This document shows positions 8,919 through 18,057 of a stretch of DNA of 64,000 nt, piece after piece. The DNA is from Bog-756 sp043784065 (GTDB lineage Bacteria > Actinomycetota > Acidimicrobiia > Acidimicrobiales > RAAP-2). The position numbers were made by a program, and so were the translations under genes. Below the pieces are notes generated by a model. That model made no database searches. It saw only the letters and a program-made list of their open reading frames with translations, and was not told where the DNA came from. The DNA lies in assembly GCA_043784065.1 (NCBI GenBank), contig JAYVYR010000002.1:1-64000 (forward strand). Reading direction: 5' to 3'. How positions within the stretch are numbered: position 1 is the first letter of the stretch; each line of letters begins with the position of its first letter.

Positions 8919-8924
8919 GGTTAC

Positions 8925-11348
8925 TTGTCGTCCGATCAACGCACGTCCTCCTTCACTTCACTGGGACTCCTGACCGTCCGCTTCCGCTGGATGGTCGTCG
9001 TTGCATGGATTGTCGGCACGGCGGCGCTCACTCTCGGACTGCCGGGTATCTCCAGTGTGGAGAAGAACAGCAATTCCCAGTTCGTTCCGACCAGCATGCC
9101 GAGCGAGCAGGCGGCCCGTCTGGCCGCACCGTTCCGTTCGGGGACGACGTCCGAGGCCGTCTTGGTGGCCGCTGCCTCTTCGGGCCGCCTGACGAGGGCC
9201 GACATCGCCGCCGTTGATCGCGTCGAGAAAGCAGTGGCCGACGTTTCGCTCGTCACCGGCGTCAATCCCCGGGGCTCCTGGGCCGACGGTCGGGCCCGCC
9301 AATCCGTGGTCACGCTCGCGGTACCTCCGGACTCGACCGGACCGTCGGCCACCCGTGCAGTAGCCGACATCCGCAAGGTCGTCGCCATGGCCGACTTGCC
9401 GCCGGGCCTCGCCATCCACCTGACCGGTGCCGCCGCCCAGGCCGTTGATCGGCAGAACCAGCAGGGCAAGACCCAGAAGCTCACCGAGATCCTGTCAGTG
9501 CTGTTCATCCTGCTCCTCCTGTTCTTCACGTTCCGGGCGTTGCTCGCCCCGTTCATCGCCCTGCTCCCATCGGCCATTGCCCTGATCGCGGCTGAGCCCC
9601 TGATCGCCGCCTCCACCCATATCGGCGTGCAGGTCTCCGACCTCACACCAGTCCTGCTGGTGGTGGTCATGCTCGGGGCTGGCACCGACTACGGGCTCTT
9701 CCTCATCTTCCGGCTTCGAGAGGAGATCCGGCGGGGGATGACTCCTCACCCCGCAGTGGCCTTCTCGCTGTCCAAAGTGGGTGAGTCGATCACGTTCTCC
9801 GGCCTGACCGTCATCGCCGCGCTGGCCACCGTCGTCATCGCCACCTTCGGGCTCTACCAGGGGTTCGGTCCGGCGCTGGCCATCGGTATCGCCATGGCTC
9901 TGCTGGCCAACCTCACACTGCTTCCGGCCCTGCTGGCCATCTGTGGTCGGTCCGTCTTCTGGCCCCGCATCCCGATGGCCGGCCAGGTAACACGCGGGAG
10001 TTGGGGACGGATCGCCGCCCGGGTAGTGGGACATCCGGTGCGGACCCTTGTGCTCGGTCTGGTCATTTTGGGCGGCCTGGCGACAGCGATGATTGCCTAC
10101 TCACCGACCGGGTTCGACAACCGGGCGGTCCCCCTGGCGTCCGACTCGGCCCGGGGCCAAGCGCTCCTTTCGGCCCACTTTCCTGCAGCCGTCTCCGACC
10201 CTACGGATGTGCTGTTCGCCCTACCGGCACCAGTGTGGGATCAGCCCGAGGCCCTCGCCACCGCAGCCCACGGCCTTCGAACATCGGGGCAGTTCTCGTC
10301 GGTCACCTCGGTCCTCGATGCCAACAGCACAGCGGTCACACCGTCCGACCTGGCCAGCGCCCACCGACAGCTGGCCGCCGCCGGGCCTGCCGAAGGCCTA
10401 CCGGTGGTGCCACCGGCCGGCTACACCGGTCCCCTCGCTGCCTACACCGCCTACCGGGGCTCGGCTCAGTTCATCAGCCCTGACGGCCGGACCCTCCTGT
10501 TCCCGACTTCTCTGGCCGCCGGACCATCGACGAGTACTGCGGCAGCTGCAGCAATTCCCGACGTTCGGAACGCCGTAGCCGCAGTTGCCCACTCGGTCGG
10601 GGCCACGTCATCCGGCGTGGACGGCTTTGCAGCCCTGGCCGCCGATATCGGGAGCCTGTCCATGCACGACCTGCTTCGGATCATCCCCATCGTGATGCTG
10701 GTCCTGGGGCTGCTGCTTGCCCTCGTGCTCCGCAGCCTCATCGCCCCTCTCTATCTGGTGGCAAGCGTGGCCCTCTCCTATCTGGCTTCGCTCGGCTTCG
10801 CCGTACTGGTGTTCGTAGTCATCGGAGGGCAGGACGGGATCAACTTCGTCCTGCCCTTCTTCATGTTCATCTTCATCATGGCCCTGGGCCAGGACTACAA
10901 CATCCTGGTCATGACCAGGATCCGCGAGGAGGCCCACTTCGCCCCGATCAAGGTGGCGGTCGGCCACGCCGTCGAGGCGACGGGCACCACGGTGACGTCG
11001 GCCGGCCTCATCCTGGCCGGCACCTTTGCCGTACTCACCTTCACGGGCGATACCCAGGTCGTCGAGATCGGGGTCGGCCTGGCCGCCGGGATCCTTCTCG
11101 ACACGTTCTTCGTCCGGACCCTGCTCGTCCCGTCAGTTGCCGTCCTGCTCGGTCGGTGGAACTGGTGGCCGTCCAGCCTGTCGAAGGTGGACCGTGACCA
11201 CGGCTCCCTCCTGCCCGGTCCCGAGTGGCCGGTAGCCGAGCCAGTAGTCGGCCCCCAAGTTGACCCGGGAGCGGCAAGCCAGCCGGTCGGGGATGTCTTC
11301 GAACCGAGTACGGTGAGCGGGCGTGGCCAGCCGACCCAAACCCTCTGA
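8925..11348 (+). CDS. MMPL/RND family membrane transporter
   Basis: An 807-residue RND-superfamily transporter with duplicated halves. An N-terminal span (VVVAWIVGTAALTLGLPG) is followed by a porter loop of about 150 residues and five spans, then the second half with its own loop and five spans. The proton-relay regions are clear as GAGTDYGLFLIFRLREEIRRG in the first half and ALGQDYNILVMTRIREE in the second, with paired Asp-Tyr. Actinobacterial MMPL proteins move lipids or lipid-linked molecules across the membrane using the proton motive force. The TTG start is backed by a TAGTGT box. The 3' end overlaps the next gene by 26 bases, suggesting an operon. The substrate is unknown. Confidence 0.92.
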   Translation: MSSDQRTSSFTSLGLLTVRFRWMVVVAWIVGTAALTLGLPGISSVEKNSNSQFVPTSMPSEQAARLAAPFRSGTTSEAVLVAAASSGRLTRADIAAVDRVEKAVADVSLVTGVNPRGSWADGRARQSVVTLAVPPDSTGPSATRAVADIRKVVAMADLPPGLAIHLTGAAAQAVDRQNQQGKTQKLTEILSVLFILLLLFFTFRALLAPFIALLPSAIALIAAEPLIAASTHIGVQVSDLTPVLLVVVMLGAGTDYGLFLIFRLREEIRRGMTPHPAVAFSLSKVGESITFSGLTVIAALATVVIATFGLYQGFGPALAIGIAMALLANLTLLPALLAICGRSVFWPRIPMAGQVTRGSWGRIAARVVGHPVRTLVLGLVILGGLATAMIAYSPTGFDNRAVPLASDSARGQALLSAHFPAAVSDPTDVLFALPAPVWDQPEALATAAHGLRTSGQFSSVTSVLDANSTAVTPSDLASAHRQLAAAGPAEGLPVVPPAGYTGPLAAYTAYRGSAQFISPDGRTLLFPTSLAAGPSTSTAAAAAIPDVRNAVAAVAHSVGATSSGVDGFAALAADIGSLSMHDLLRIIPIVMLVLGLLLALVLRSLIAPLYLVASVALSYLASLGFAVLVFVVIGGQDGINFVLPFFMFIFIMALGQDYNILVMTRIREEAHFAPIKVAVGHAVEATGTTVTSAGLILAGTFAVLTFTGDTQVVEIGVGLAAGILLDTFFVRTLLVPSVAVLLGRWNWWPSSLSKVDRDHGSLLPGPEWPVAEPVVGPQVDPGAASQPVGDVFEPSTVSGRGQPTQTL

Positions 11349-11985
11349 ACGACCCACCGTCGTCCTGCTCGTCCGCCACGGAAGGACGCCGACGACCGGA
11401 CAGGTGCTGCCCGGTCGGGCCAAGGGACTCCATCTTTCCGACGAAGGGCAGGCCCAAGCCGACGAGGTGGCTGGGCGCATCGCCGCCTTGGCCCAGGGGA
11501 AGCGGAGCGGCCCGACGGCCGTATATGCATCGCCTCTCGAGCGAACCAGGGAAACGGCGCGTCCCATCGCCAAGGCCCTCGGGCTCCGCGTGCGTTCAGA
11601 CCGCGGCCTCCTCGAGTGCGACTTCGGCGAGTGGACTGGAGCCAGGCTCGCCGACCTGGCCAAGAAGCCGGAGTGGGCGACGGTCCAGCGCTACCCGAGC
11701 GGGTTCCGCTTCCCAGGAGGCGAGTCATTCCTTGAGATGCAGACCCGCATGGTGTCCGCGCTGTCCCGCCTAGCTGCCCTCCATCCGGGCCAGACCGTGG
11801 TGGCTGTGTCCCATGCCGACCCGATCAAGGCGGTCGTGGCTCAGGCCGCCGGCACCCCGCTCGACCTGTTCCAGCGCCTCACTGTGGCCCCTTGCTCGGT
11901 TTCGGCTATCGCCTACACGGGAGGCGGCCCGTTCGTGCTGACCGTCAACTCGACCGCCTCGTTGCAGGCGCTTACCATCGCATGA
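11323..11985 (+). CDS. Histidine phosphatase family protein (MSMEG_4193-like)
   Basis: A 220-residue phosphoglycerate-mutase-like phosphatase. The catalytic motif LVRHGRTPTTG is at residues 16-26, LECDFGEWTG and the second histidine (VAVSHADPIKAVVAQAAG) are in place. With the following DUF3090 and SCO1664-like genes it forms a gene trio conserved in actinobacteria; the combination, rather than the phosphatase fold alone, gives the subfamily call. The GTG start lies inside the end of the MMPL gene. The biochemical substrate of this subfamily is not established; in Streptomyces the trio is located near mshC, so a link with mycothiol has been suspected. Confidence 0.88.
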   Translation: MASRPKPSERPTVVLLVRHGRTPTTGQVLPGRAKGLHLSDEGQAQADEVAGRIAALAQGKRSGPTAVYASPLERTRETARPIAKALGLRVRSDRGLLECDFGEWTGARLADLAKKPEWATVQRYPSGFRFPGGESFLEMQTRMVSALSRLAALHPGQTVVAVSHADPIKAVVAQAAGTPLDLFQRLTVAPCSVSAIAYTGGGPFVLTVNSTASLQALTIA

Positions 11986-12013
11986 GCGGCCCGACCGCAA
12001 GGAGTGACCACCG

Positions 12014-12508
12014 GTGACCGAGGCCTACGACTTGTCAGCCGAGCGCCTCTGCGTCGGCACAGTCGGCCCCGTGGGGGGTCGACTGTTCTTGCTCCAAGTG
12101 CGCAGCGGCACGACCCTCTTGACCCTGAAGATGGAAAAACTGCAGGTGGCGGCCATGGCCGAGACGTTGGCCCAGATGATCAAGGACCAGCAACGGCCTG
12201 GCCACCTGCCCGATGACCAGGCGCTCGAGGAACCGACCGACCCGGCGTGGGCCGTGGGGACCATCGGGGTCTCCTTCGACACGGCCGAAGACCGGGTGGT
12301 GCTGGTCATCGAAGAACTGGTGCCCGAGGGGGAGGTGGGCGCTATCGCCCGAGTGACCGTCACCCGCGAGCAGGCCGCGGCCTTCTCGATCCAGTCCACC
12401 CGACTCGTCCAAGCCGGACGACCGCCCTGCCCCTTGTGCGGATCCCCGCTCGACCCTTCAGGACACGAATGCCCGCGAACCAACGGCCACCGTCCACCGG
12501 CCGTGTGA
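12014..12508 (+). CDS. DUF3090 family protein
   Basis: A 164-residue protein of unknown function. It starts with GTG preceded by AAGGAG (11999-12004). The N-terminal half is a beta-rich domain (VGTVGPVGGRLFLLQVRSG), the middle contains WAVGTIGVSFD, and the C-terminus has a CPLCGSPLDPSGHECPRTNGH zinc-ribbon-like segment with the C-x2-C...H-x-C pattern typical of the family. Its stop overlaps the GTG of the SCO1664-like gene (GTGA), so the two are translationally coupled. It is the middle member of the conserved trio. No enzymatic residues are recognisable. Confidence 0.9.
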   Translation: MTEAYDLSAERLCVGTVGPVGGRLFLLQVRSGTTLLTLKMEKLQVAAMAETLAQMIKDQQRPGHLPDDQALEEPTDPAWAVGTIGVSFDTAEDRVVLVIEELVPEGEVGAIARVTVTREQAAAFSIQSTRLVQAGRPPCPLCGSPLDPSGHECPRTNGHRPPAV

Positions 12509-13272
12509 GCGGGTGGCGGCCCGAGGCGGGACCGACGCTCGAGGAGGCCGCCGGCCTCCTGGCCACCCGTGAACTGATCGTCGAGGGCCGGCTTCCCTGG
12601 AGCTCCAATCTCACCTTTCTGGTCAGTTTGGAGGGCACGGACAACGGACAGGATGACGGACAGGATGACGGACGCGGCCTGGTTCAGGCCGTCTACAAGC
12701 CCCACCAAGGTGAGCAGTCGCTCTGGGACTTTCCCGATGGGCTCTATCGCCGCGAGGTCGCTGCATACCGCCTGTCCGAAGCCCTGGGTTGGGGGCTGGT
12801 ACCACCGACCGTGGTGCGCGAAGACGCACCCTTCGGGGCCGGCTCGGTCCAGCTGTTCATCGACTCGGACTACGAGCGTCACTACTTCACGCTGTTCGAG
12901 GACGGCGGAAGGGAGGCCGAACTGCTCGCTTTCTGCGCCTTCGACGTGGTGGCCAACAACGCTGACCGCAAGAGCGGACACGTCCTGGTAGCGGCCGACG
13001 AACGCCTGTGGGGCATCGACCACGGCCTCTGCTTCCATGTCCTGAACAAATTGCGCACCGTGATCTGGGACTTTGCCGGCGAGGAATTGCCGACCCGGAT
13101 CATCAATGATCTCGATCGGCTGGTCGCTCAGGGGCCACCTGGCGAACTCAGTGAATTGCTATCGGAACGAGAGGCGGAGGCGATGGTGGACCGGGCGGCC
13201 CGGTTGGTCGCCGCCGGGGCCTTACCGGAGCCGGAAGGCGACCGACCTCCCTATCCGTGGCCCCTCGTCTGA
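12505..13272 (+). CDS. SCO1664 family protein (PI3/4-kinase-like fold)
   Basis: A 255-residue protein. The GTG at 12505 overlaps the preceding stop and is preferred; ATG 12469 would add 12 residues and the frame extends further only as a shadow. Visible kinase-like elements are LVQAVYKPHQGEQ (a lysine in the phosphate-anchor position), YRREVAAYRLSEALGWGLVPPT, FDVVANNADRKSGHVL and WGIDHGLCFH, which resemble the D-x3-N-x-D-R and D-H-G pattern of the PI3/4-kinase-like (HipA/lantibiotic-kinase related) superfamily. Residues 41-48 hold a short QDDG repeat. It is the third gene of the actinobacterial trio. The function is not established; kinase activity is inference only. Confidence 0.85.
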   Translation: MSGWRPEAGPTLEEAAGLLATRELIVEGRLPWSSNLTFLVSLEGTDNGQDDGQDDGRGLVQAVYKPHQGEQSLWDFPDGLYRREVAAYRLSEALGWGLVPPTVVREDAPFGAGSVQLFIDSDYERHYFTLFEDGGREAELLAFCAFDVVANNADRKSGHVLVAADERLWGIDHGLCFHVLNKLRTVIWDFAGEELPTRIINDLDRLVAQGPPGELSELLSEREAEAMVDRAARLVAAGALPEPEGDRPPYPWPLV

Positions 13273-13296
13273 ACGTTCAGAATCTGACGGATCAGT

Positions 13297-14517
13297 TCAG
13301 GTGCGAGGGACCGCCGCCGTGGGGCCGGGTCCCAGGTGCACATGCAACTGGGACTGCACGGCCCCGGCCACGGCGGCCGCCAGGCGGGCGCCGCCGCCAG
13401 GAGTCAAGTGGATGCCGTCCGGTGTGCGCACGTTGACCTCAGCGCCCGAAATGTCCGGGAGGAAGGCTGCATACGCACCCTTCTTGTCTCCGAGGGACGG
13501 AGTCGACGCCAGATAGCTGGCTCCGTGGTCCTTGACTTGTGTCACCTGGATCTGGACCAGATCATTGAGGTGCACGAGGGCGGCATCTAGGCCTGGGTCT
13601 TGCATGGGGGGCATCCCCACCCACAGCACGTGGGCCCCCACACCGTTCGCTTCGGCGATGAACGCGGCTACCCGAGCCGAGTACGCAGCGTCCCACCCGG
13701 CCTGGCCGAAGCGCAAACTGCCGTCGGGAGTCACCAGGCCCTGCGGGTCGTTGGCCCCGATCATCATCACCACCAGATTGGGCTGTTGGTTGGTGAGGTC
13801 GACCTGGAGCTCGGCCGGCCAGTTGAAGTAGTCGGGCCGGCTGAGCCCGGTATCGATGCGGCCATCGAGGTAGACGGTGGCGTCACCGTAGGAGGCGAGC
13901 GTGTTGACGAGCGGTTGACCCAAATCGAGCCCCACCGAGTCACCGACGATCAGGACCTTGAGGGGCTTAGCCGGAGTCGGGTGGTAGTCGAGCGGTGGCA
14001 GGGTGGTGGAAGTCGGTGAGGTGATGCCGATGACCGGAATCGACGTCGGCTTCGGCTTCGGCCTGCGGGTCGGCACGGCCAGGGTGGGTCCACCGCCCGG
14101 AGTCCGACCGAGTGCCCGATCGGCCGACCCGACTATGGACGACAACCCGAGGGTGCGACTCAATGCTGCTATGGGACCAACCACGTCGAGCGAAACCGTG
14201 CGTCGGGACCCGAGAGGAGAGACCTGGGCTGAGTGCTGGAGGCTCGGGGCATCCAGCAGGATCCACAGACCGAAGCAGACGATGCCAATGACCAGCACCC
14301 GCTGCCACTGGACCCCGGGGAAGGGCAGGCGCTCCCAGAAGGCGTGGTGGCCGAAATCGCCCTGGCCGGCATGGCCGTGTCGGGCATCGCCATAGCGGGA
14401 GTCACCGTCTCTGGCCGGTGGGCGGTAGTCCTCGGAGTAGGGGACGGGGTCGGACCAATCGTAGGGAGCCACGCCCCTGTCGGGGTCGGATGCGGTCGGA
14501 GGCGGAGTCGTCGGCAA
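13297..14517 (-). CDS. Membrane-anchored SGNH hydrolase (probable polysaccharide O-acylation partner)
   Basis: About 406 residues from TTG 14517, just downstream of the MBOAT stop; GTG 14472 is an alternative start. An N-terminal cytoplasmic stretch precedes one membrane span (VLVIGIVCFGLWILLDA), a Pro/Thr-rich linker, and a periplasm-facing SGNH domain. Its blocks are clear: VLIVGDSVGLDLG (nucleophile Ser), MMIGANDPQG (Gly and Asn), and DGIHLTPGGG (Asp and His). Directly downstream of an MBOAT acyltransferase, this pairing is standard for O-acetylation of extracellular polysaccharide or cell-wall glycan, with the SGNH domain finishing acyl transfer. The acceptor is not known. It converges on the SCO1664 gene. 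Confidence 0.85.
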   Translation of the reverse strand: MPTTPPPTASDPDRGVAPYDWSDPVPYSEDYRPPARDGDSRYGDARHGHAGQGDFGHHAFWERLPFPGVQWQRVLVIGIVCFGLWILLDAPSLQHSAQVSPLGSRRTVSLDVVGPIAALSRTLGLSSIVGSADRALGRTPGGGPTLAVPTRRPKPKPTSIPVIGITSPTSTTLPPLDYHPTPAKPLKVLIVGDSVGLDLGQPLVNTLASYGDATVYLDGRIDTGLSRPDYFNWPAELQVDLTNQQPNLVVMMIGANDPQGLVTPDGSLRFGQAGWDAAYSARVAAFIAEANGVGAHVLWVGMPPMQDPGLDAALVHLNDLVQIQVTQVKDHGASYLASTPSLGDKKGAYAAFLPDISGAEVNVRTPDGIHLTPGGGARLAAAVAGAVQSQLHVHLGPGPTAAVPRT

Positions 14518-14519
14518 CG

Positions 14520-15941
14520 TCAGAACCGGTAGTAGATGAACGGAGCCACGCCTTGAGGACCGAGGGTAGTGATGGCCAGCAGCACCAAGCCCAGTATGCC
14601 GCCTTGAACCACCGGGCGGCGGTCGCTGAAGACATTGAGGCCCCGAGTCAGCCAGGCGTCGGGGAGGTACTGGCTGGCGATGCCGACGGCAATGGCCGTC
14701 AGGGCCAGAGGCGTGACGAGCGGCGACGAGCCCCAGCCGACGACCAACCGGCTGAGCATGGCGAACGCAGTGCCCACCGTGTCGGCTCGGAAGAACAGCC
14801 ACCCGAGGCAGACCACCTGGAATGTGACGAACCGCGCCCATGCCACCCGGTTCCGTCCCGTGGGCTCGGCCGGCAAGCCGCTGGCTACCCGGACGGCCCG
14901 CCGCTGACGCCCGATGATCTGGCCGACCCCGTGATAGGCGCCCCACAGGACGAATGTCCACGATGCTCCATGCCACAGGCCGCCCAGCAGCATGGTGACA
15001 AGAATATTGACCGAGATGCGCCATTCGGAACCCCGGTTGCCGCCGAGCGGGATGTAGAGGTAGTCACGGAGCCAGAACGACAAGGTGATGTGCCACCGCC
15101 GCCAGAAGTCCTGGAGGTCAATCGCCGTATAGGGGCGCTTGAAGTTGACCGGGAACCGGAAGCCCATCAGCAGGGCGAGGCCGATGGCGATGTCGGTGTA
15201 GCCGCTGAAGTCGGCGTAGATCTGGACGGCATACCCCCAGATGGCGAACAGCACCTCAAGGGCCGAATGCTGGTGAGGATTGGCGAATACTGGGTCGACG
15301 ACGTGGGCCGCCAGGTAGGAGGAGAGAACCACCTTCTTGGCCAGGCCGGCGGAGATCAGCCAGAAGGCCTCCACGTAGTGGACGTCGTCGGGGTCCCGCA
15401 TCGAGCGGATCTGGGGTAGCAGCTCGGTACCCCTAACGATGGGGCCGGCGATCAGGTGAGGGAAGAAGGCGAGGTAGACCGTCACGTCGATCCCTCGGGC
15501 CGGACGCAGAACCCCCCGATAGATATCCACCACATAGCTGATGGCCATGAAGGTGAAGAACGAGATGCCGACGGGCAGGGTGACCGCCACCAGGGGCAGC
15601 GGGCGACCGAGACCGAAGGCATGGGTGACGTTGTCGATGTTGACGGCCAGGAACCCGAAATACTTGAACCAACCGAGCAGACCGAGCAGGAGTGCGAGGG
15701 TGGCCCACAGTGTCGCCTTCCGCCGGTTGCCGGTTGCCGGTTGGACGAGGCGTCCCCCGCCGTAGGCGATGCCGGTACTGGCCGCCAGAAGGAAGATGAA
15801 GCGCCAGTCCCACCATGCGTAGAACACATAACTGGCAACCACCATGAAGGCCTTCCACGCCCCTGCATGGGGGACGAGCAGCCACTGCACCGCGAAGACC
15901 ACGGCGAAGAAGATGGCGAAGTCGATGGTGGGAAAGAGCAC
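14520..15941 (-). CDS. MBOAT family O-acyltransferase (AlgI-like)
   Basis: About 473 residues with 10-12 membrane spans. GTG 15941 begins LFPTIDFAIFFAVVFAVQW, the normal AlgI/DltB N-terminus; a start at 16016 would add 25 Pro-rich residues. Characteristic segments are YFGFLAVNID, LPVGISFFTFMAISYVVDIYRG, FFPHLIAGPIVRG, QIYADFSGYTDIAIG, DFWRRWHITLSFWLRDYLYIPLGG and GLWHGASWTFVLWGAYHG, the last holding the catalytic membrane histidine. MBOATs of this class pass acyl groups, usually acetyl, across the membrane to an extracytoplasmic partner. The downstream SGNH hydrolase fits that role, separated by only two bases. Confidence 0.93.
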   Translation of the reverse strand: MLFPTIDFAIFFAVVFAVQWLLVPHAGAWKAFMVVASYVFYAWWDWRFIFLLAASTGIAYGGGRLVQPATGNRRKATLWATLALLLGLLGWFKYFGFLAVNIDNVTHAFGLGRPLPLVAVTLPVGISFFTFMAISYVVDIYRGVLRPARGIDVTVYLAFFPHLIAGPIVRGTELLPQIRSMRDPDDVHYVEAFWLISAGLAKKVVLSSYLAAHVVDPVFANPHQHSALEVLFAIWGYAVQIYADFSGYTDIAIGLALLMGFRFPVNFKRPYTAIDLQDFWRRWHITLSFWLRDYLYIPLGGNRGSEWRISVNILVTMLLGGLWHGASWTFVLWGAYHGVGQIIGRQRRAVRVASGLPAEPTGRNRVAWARFVTFQVVCLGWLFFRADTVGTAFAMLSRLVVGWGSSPLVTPLALTAIAVGIASQYLPDAWLTRGLNVFSDRRPVVQGGILGLVLLAITTLGPQGVAPFIYYRF

Positions 15942-16123
15942 GTGACCGTCGTTCGGACAGGGGATGGGCGCCGGAGCCGCCGGGCGGCGACCTGCAGCGG
16001 ACATTACCCGGTGCACCCTCCGCCCCCGGTGATGACCTCGGCCGACTATCGGGTCGGGGCGACACTCCGGGCCAGCGCCCGCCCTTTGGCCGACCCGGCC
16101 CTGCGTCTGAGGCCTACTGCCTG

Positions 16124-16151
16124 ACGAGCTGCGACCGGGGCCGCAGCTCGT
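16124..16151. terminator. Hairpin downstream of etfBA
   Basis: Perfect 10-base arms ACGAGCTGCG and CGCAGCTCGT enclose an 8-base loop. It lies about 54 bases past the etfA stop, in the 263-base gap before the MBOAT gene. There is no long T-run, so rho-independent termination is plausible but not certain. Nothing else was recognised in the gap. Confidence 0.6.
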
Positions 16152-16204
16152 TTCAGCACGTCGCAGATAGCTTGCGCCCCCCGGTCAGGGGTGTCAAAGG
16201 TGGC

Positions 16205-17173
16205 TCAGCCCCGGGCCTGAAGGGCTTCAATCAGCTTCGGCATGATCTTGTGCACGTCGCCGACGATACCGAGGTCGGCCACCTGGAAGATCGGTGCGTC
16301 CTGGTCCTTGTTGATAGCGACGATGTTCTTCGAGTTCTTCATGCCCACCATGTGCTGGGTGGCACCTGAGATCCCGCAGGCCAGGTAGATGGTCGGCTTC
16401 ACTGTCTTCCCTGTCTGGCCGACCTGGTGGGAGTAGGGCACCCAGCCCGCATCGACGATGGCGCGGCTGGCGCCGGCGGCGCCGTGCAGAAGGCCGGCCA
16501 ACTGCTCGATGAGCACGTACTGCTCCTTGTCGCCCAAGCCGCGACCGCCGGACACGACCACATCGGCCTCGTCCAATTTCGGGCCGGTGCGCTCCTCGAC
16601 GTGGCGGGCCACGATGCGGGCTGCGTTCGACGCGCCGGTGTCGGGGGCGGGAGCTGCAATCACGGCGGCGGCAGCACCGCCCGACGCCTCGGCTGCGAAC
16701 GACTTGGCCCGGATAACGAAGATCCCGGGTCCTTCGGCGGTGAACTTGGCCGAAAGAATCTCGGCGCCACCGAAGATGGCGTGCTGGCTCACGAGCCCGC
16801 CCTCGACCTCGGTCAAGTCAACGACGTTGGTCAGGACCGGACGGTCGAGCTTGACCGACAGGCGGCCGGCGATGTCGCGACCGTCGTAGCTGGCAGGCAG
16901 CATGACGGCATCGGGGCCGTTGCCAGCCGAAACGGCGGCGGCAATGGCCGCGGCAACCGGGGCGCCGGGCAGGGCTCCACCGAGGTCGCCGACGTCGTGG
17001 ACGGCCGTGGCACCGAACTCGCCGAGTGTTCCGGCAACAGTGGCGCCATCGTCCCAGACGACGGCCTCAACTGTGTCGGCCAACATACGGGCGCGGCTGA
17101 CTAGCTCGAGGGATGTGGTGGTGGGGGCGCCGTCGACGACTTCGGCGACGACCCAGATCTTGGCGATGGACAT
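16205..17173 (-). CDS. etfA: Electron transfer flavoprotein alpha subunit
   Basis: A 322-residue ETF alpha subunit. The N-terminal domain (residues 1-190) is followed by the conserved FAD-binding C-terminal domain: SGGRGLGDKEQYVLIEQLAG, VDAGWVPYSHQVGQTGKTVKP, YLACGISGATQHMVGM, and IVAINKDQDAPIFQVADLGI. It accepts electrons from acyl-CoA dehydrogenases and other flavoenzymes and delivers them to the quinone pool through ETF dehydrogenase. It lies 24 bases downstream of etfB and is co-transcribed with it. The window also holds an acyl-CoA dehydrogenase and an enoyl-CoA hydratase, plausible users. A hairpin follows. Confidence 0.97.
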   Translation of the reverse strand: MSIAKIWVVAEVVDGAPTTTSLELVSRARMLADTVEAVVWDDGATVAGTLGEFGATAVHDVGDLGGALPGAPVAAAIAAAVSAGNGPDAVMLPASYDGRDIAGRLSVKLDRPVLTNVVDLTEVEGGLVSQHAIFGGAEILSAKFTAEGPGIFVIRAKSFAAEASGGAAAAVIAAPAPDTGASNAARIVARHVEERTGPKLDEADVVVSGGRGLGDKEQYVLIEQLAGLLHGAAGASRAIVDAGWVPYSHQVGQTGKTVKPTIYLACGISGATQHMVGMKNSKNIVAINKDQDAPIFQVADLGIVGDVHKIMPKLIEALQARG

Positions 17174-17197
17174 GTTCGTATTCTCCTGTACCCGGCC

Positions 17198-17977
17198 CTA
17201 GATGACCTTGAGCTGCTCGAGGAATTCGATCACCCGCAGGTGGCCTTCTCCCTCGTCGACGACGACCTCACCTGCCGCCCGGGCATCGGCCGGGGCGACA
17301 TCGGTGATCTCCTGACGGGCACCTGGGACCCCGACCTGTCCGGCATCGAGCCCGAGGTCGGCGACGGTCAGGTTCTCGACCGGCTTTGACTTGGCGGCCA
17401 TGATCCCCTTGAAGGAAGGGTAACGGGGCTCGACTACACCGGCAGTGACGGTGACCACGGCGGGCAGCGGGCATTCGACCTCGTCGTAGCCGGCCTCGGT
17501 CTGACGCTCGACCTTGACCGAGTTGCCGGTCACCTCGACCTTCTTGGCGAAGGTGACCGAGGGAAAGCCGAGGAGCTCGGCGATCTGGACCGGGGTGGTG
17601 CCGGTGTAGCCGTCTGACGACTCGGTGGCGGCCAGGATCAGGTCGGGCTCCGCCCGCTTGATGGCAGCGGCCAAGACTTTGGCGGTGCCGAGCGCGTCAG
17701 ATCCGGCCAGGACCGGGTCGCTGATCAGAATGGCTTTGGCGGCGCCCATAGCAAGCGCCGTGCGCAGGCCTGACACCTCGCCGTTGGGGGCCATCGAGAC
17801 CAGGGTCACTTCACCCTCTCCGGCGGCATCGACCAGTTGCAGGGCCATCTCGACCCCGTAGGCGTCGGAATCGTCCAGGATCAGCTTCCCGTCACGAACA
17901 AGGTTCTTCGACCCCGGATCGAGTGCCGGCGGAGCGGCAGGATCAGGAATCTGCTTTACGCATACAACGACGTTCAT
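17198..17977 (-). CDS. etfB: Electron transfer flavoprotein beta subunit
   Basis: A 259-residue ETF beta subunit. The family N-terminus MNVVVCVKQIPDP fixes the ATG at 17977; a longer reading from 18016 is possible but not conserved. Other marks are DAYGVEMALQLVD, ESSDGYTGTTPVQIAELLG and LPAVVTVTAGVVEPRYPS. It forms a heterodimer with the alpha subunit and contributes to AMP binding and FAD orientation. First gene of the etfBA operon. The next gene upstream, a glycerophosphodiesterase, ends about 80 bases away on the same strand, so a separate promoter in that short gap is possible. Confidence 0.97.
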   Translation of the reverse strand: MNVVVCVKQIPDPAAPPALDPGSKNLVRDGKLILDDSDAYGVEMALQLVDAAGEGEVTLVSMAPNGEVSGLRTALAMGAAKAILISDPVLAGSDALGTAKVLAAAIKRAEPDLILAATESSDGYTGTTPVQIAELLGFPSVTFAKKVEVTGNSVKVERQTEAGYDEVECPLPAVVTVTAGVVEPRYPSFKGIMAAKSKPVENLTVADLGLDAGQVGVPGARQEITDVAPADARAAGEVVVDEGEGHLRVIEFLEQLKVI

Positions 17978-18057
17978 GGGCATGCATTGTTGACGAAAAC
18001 CGACCCTGTCGACCAATCGGCGTCGCGGCCCAGGTCAGAGGGTCCTCTCCCGATGGA

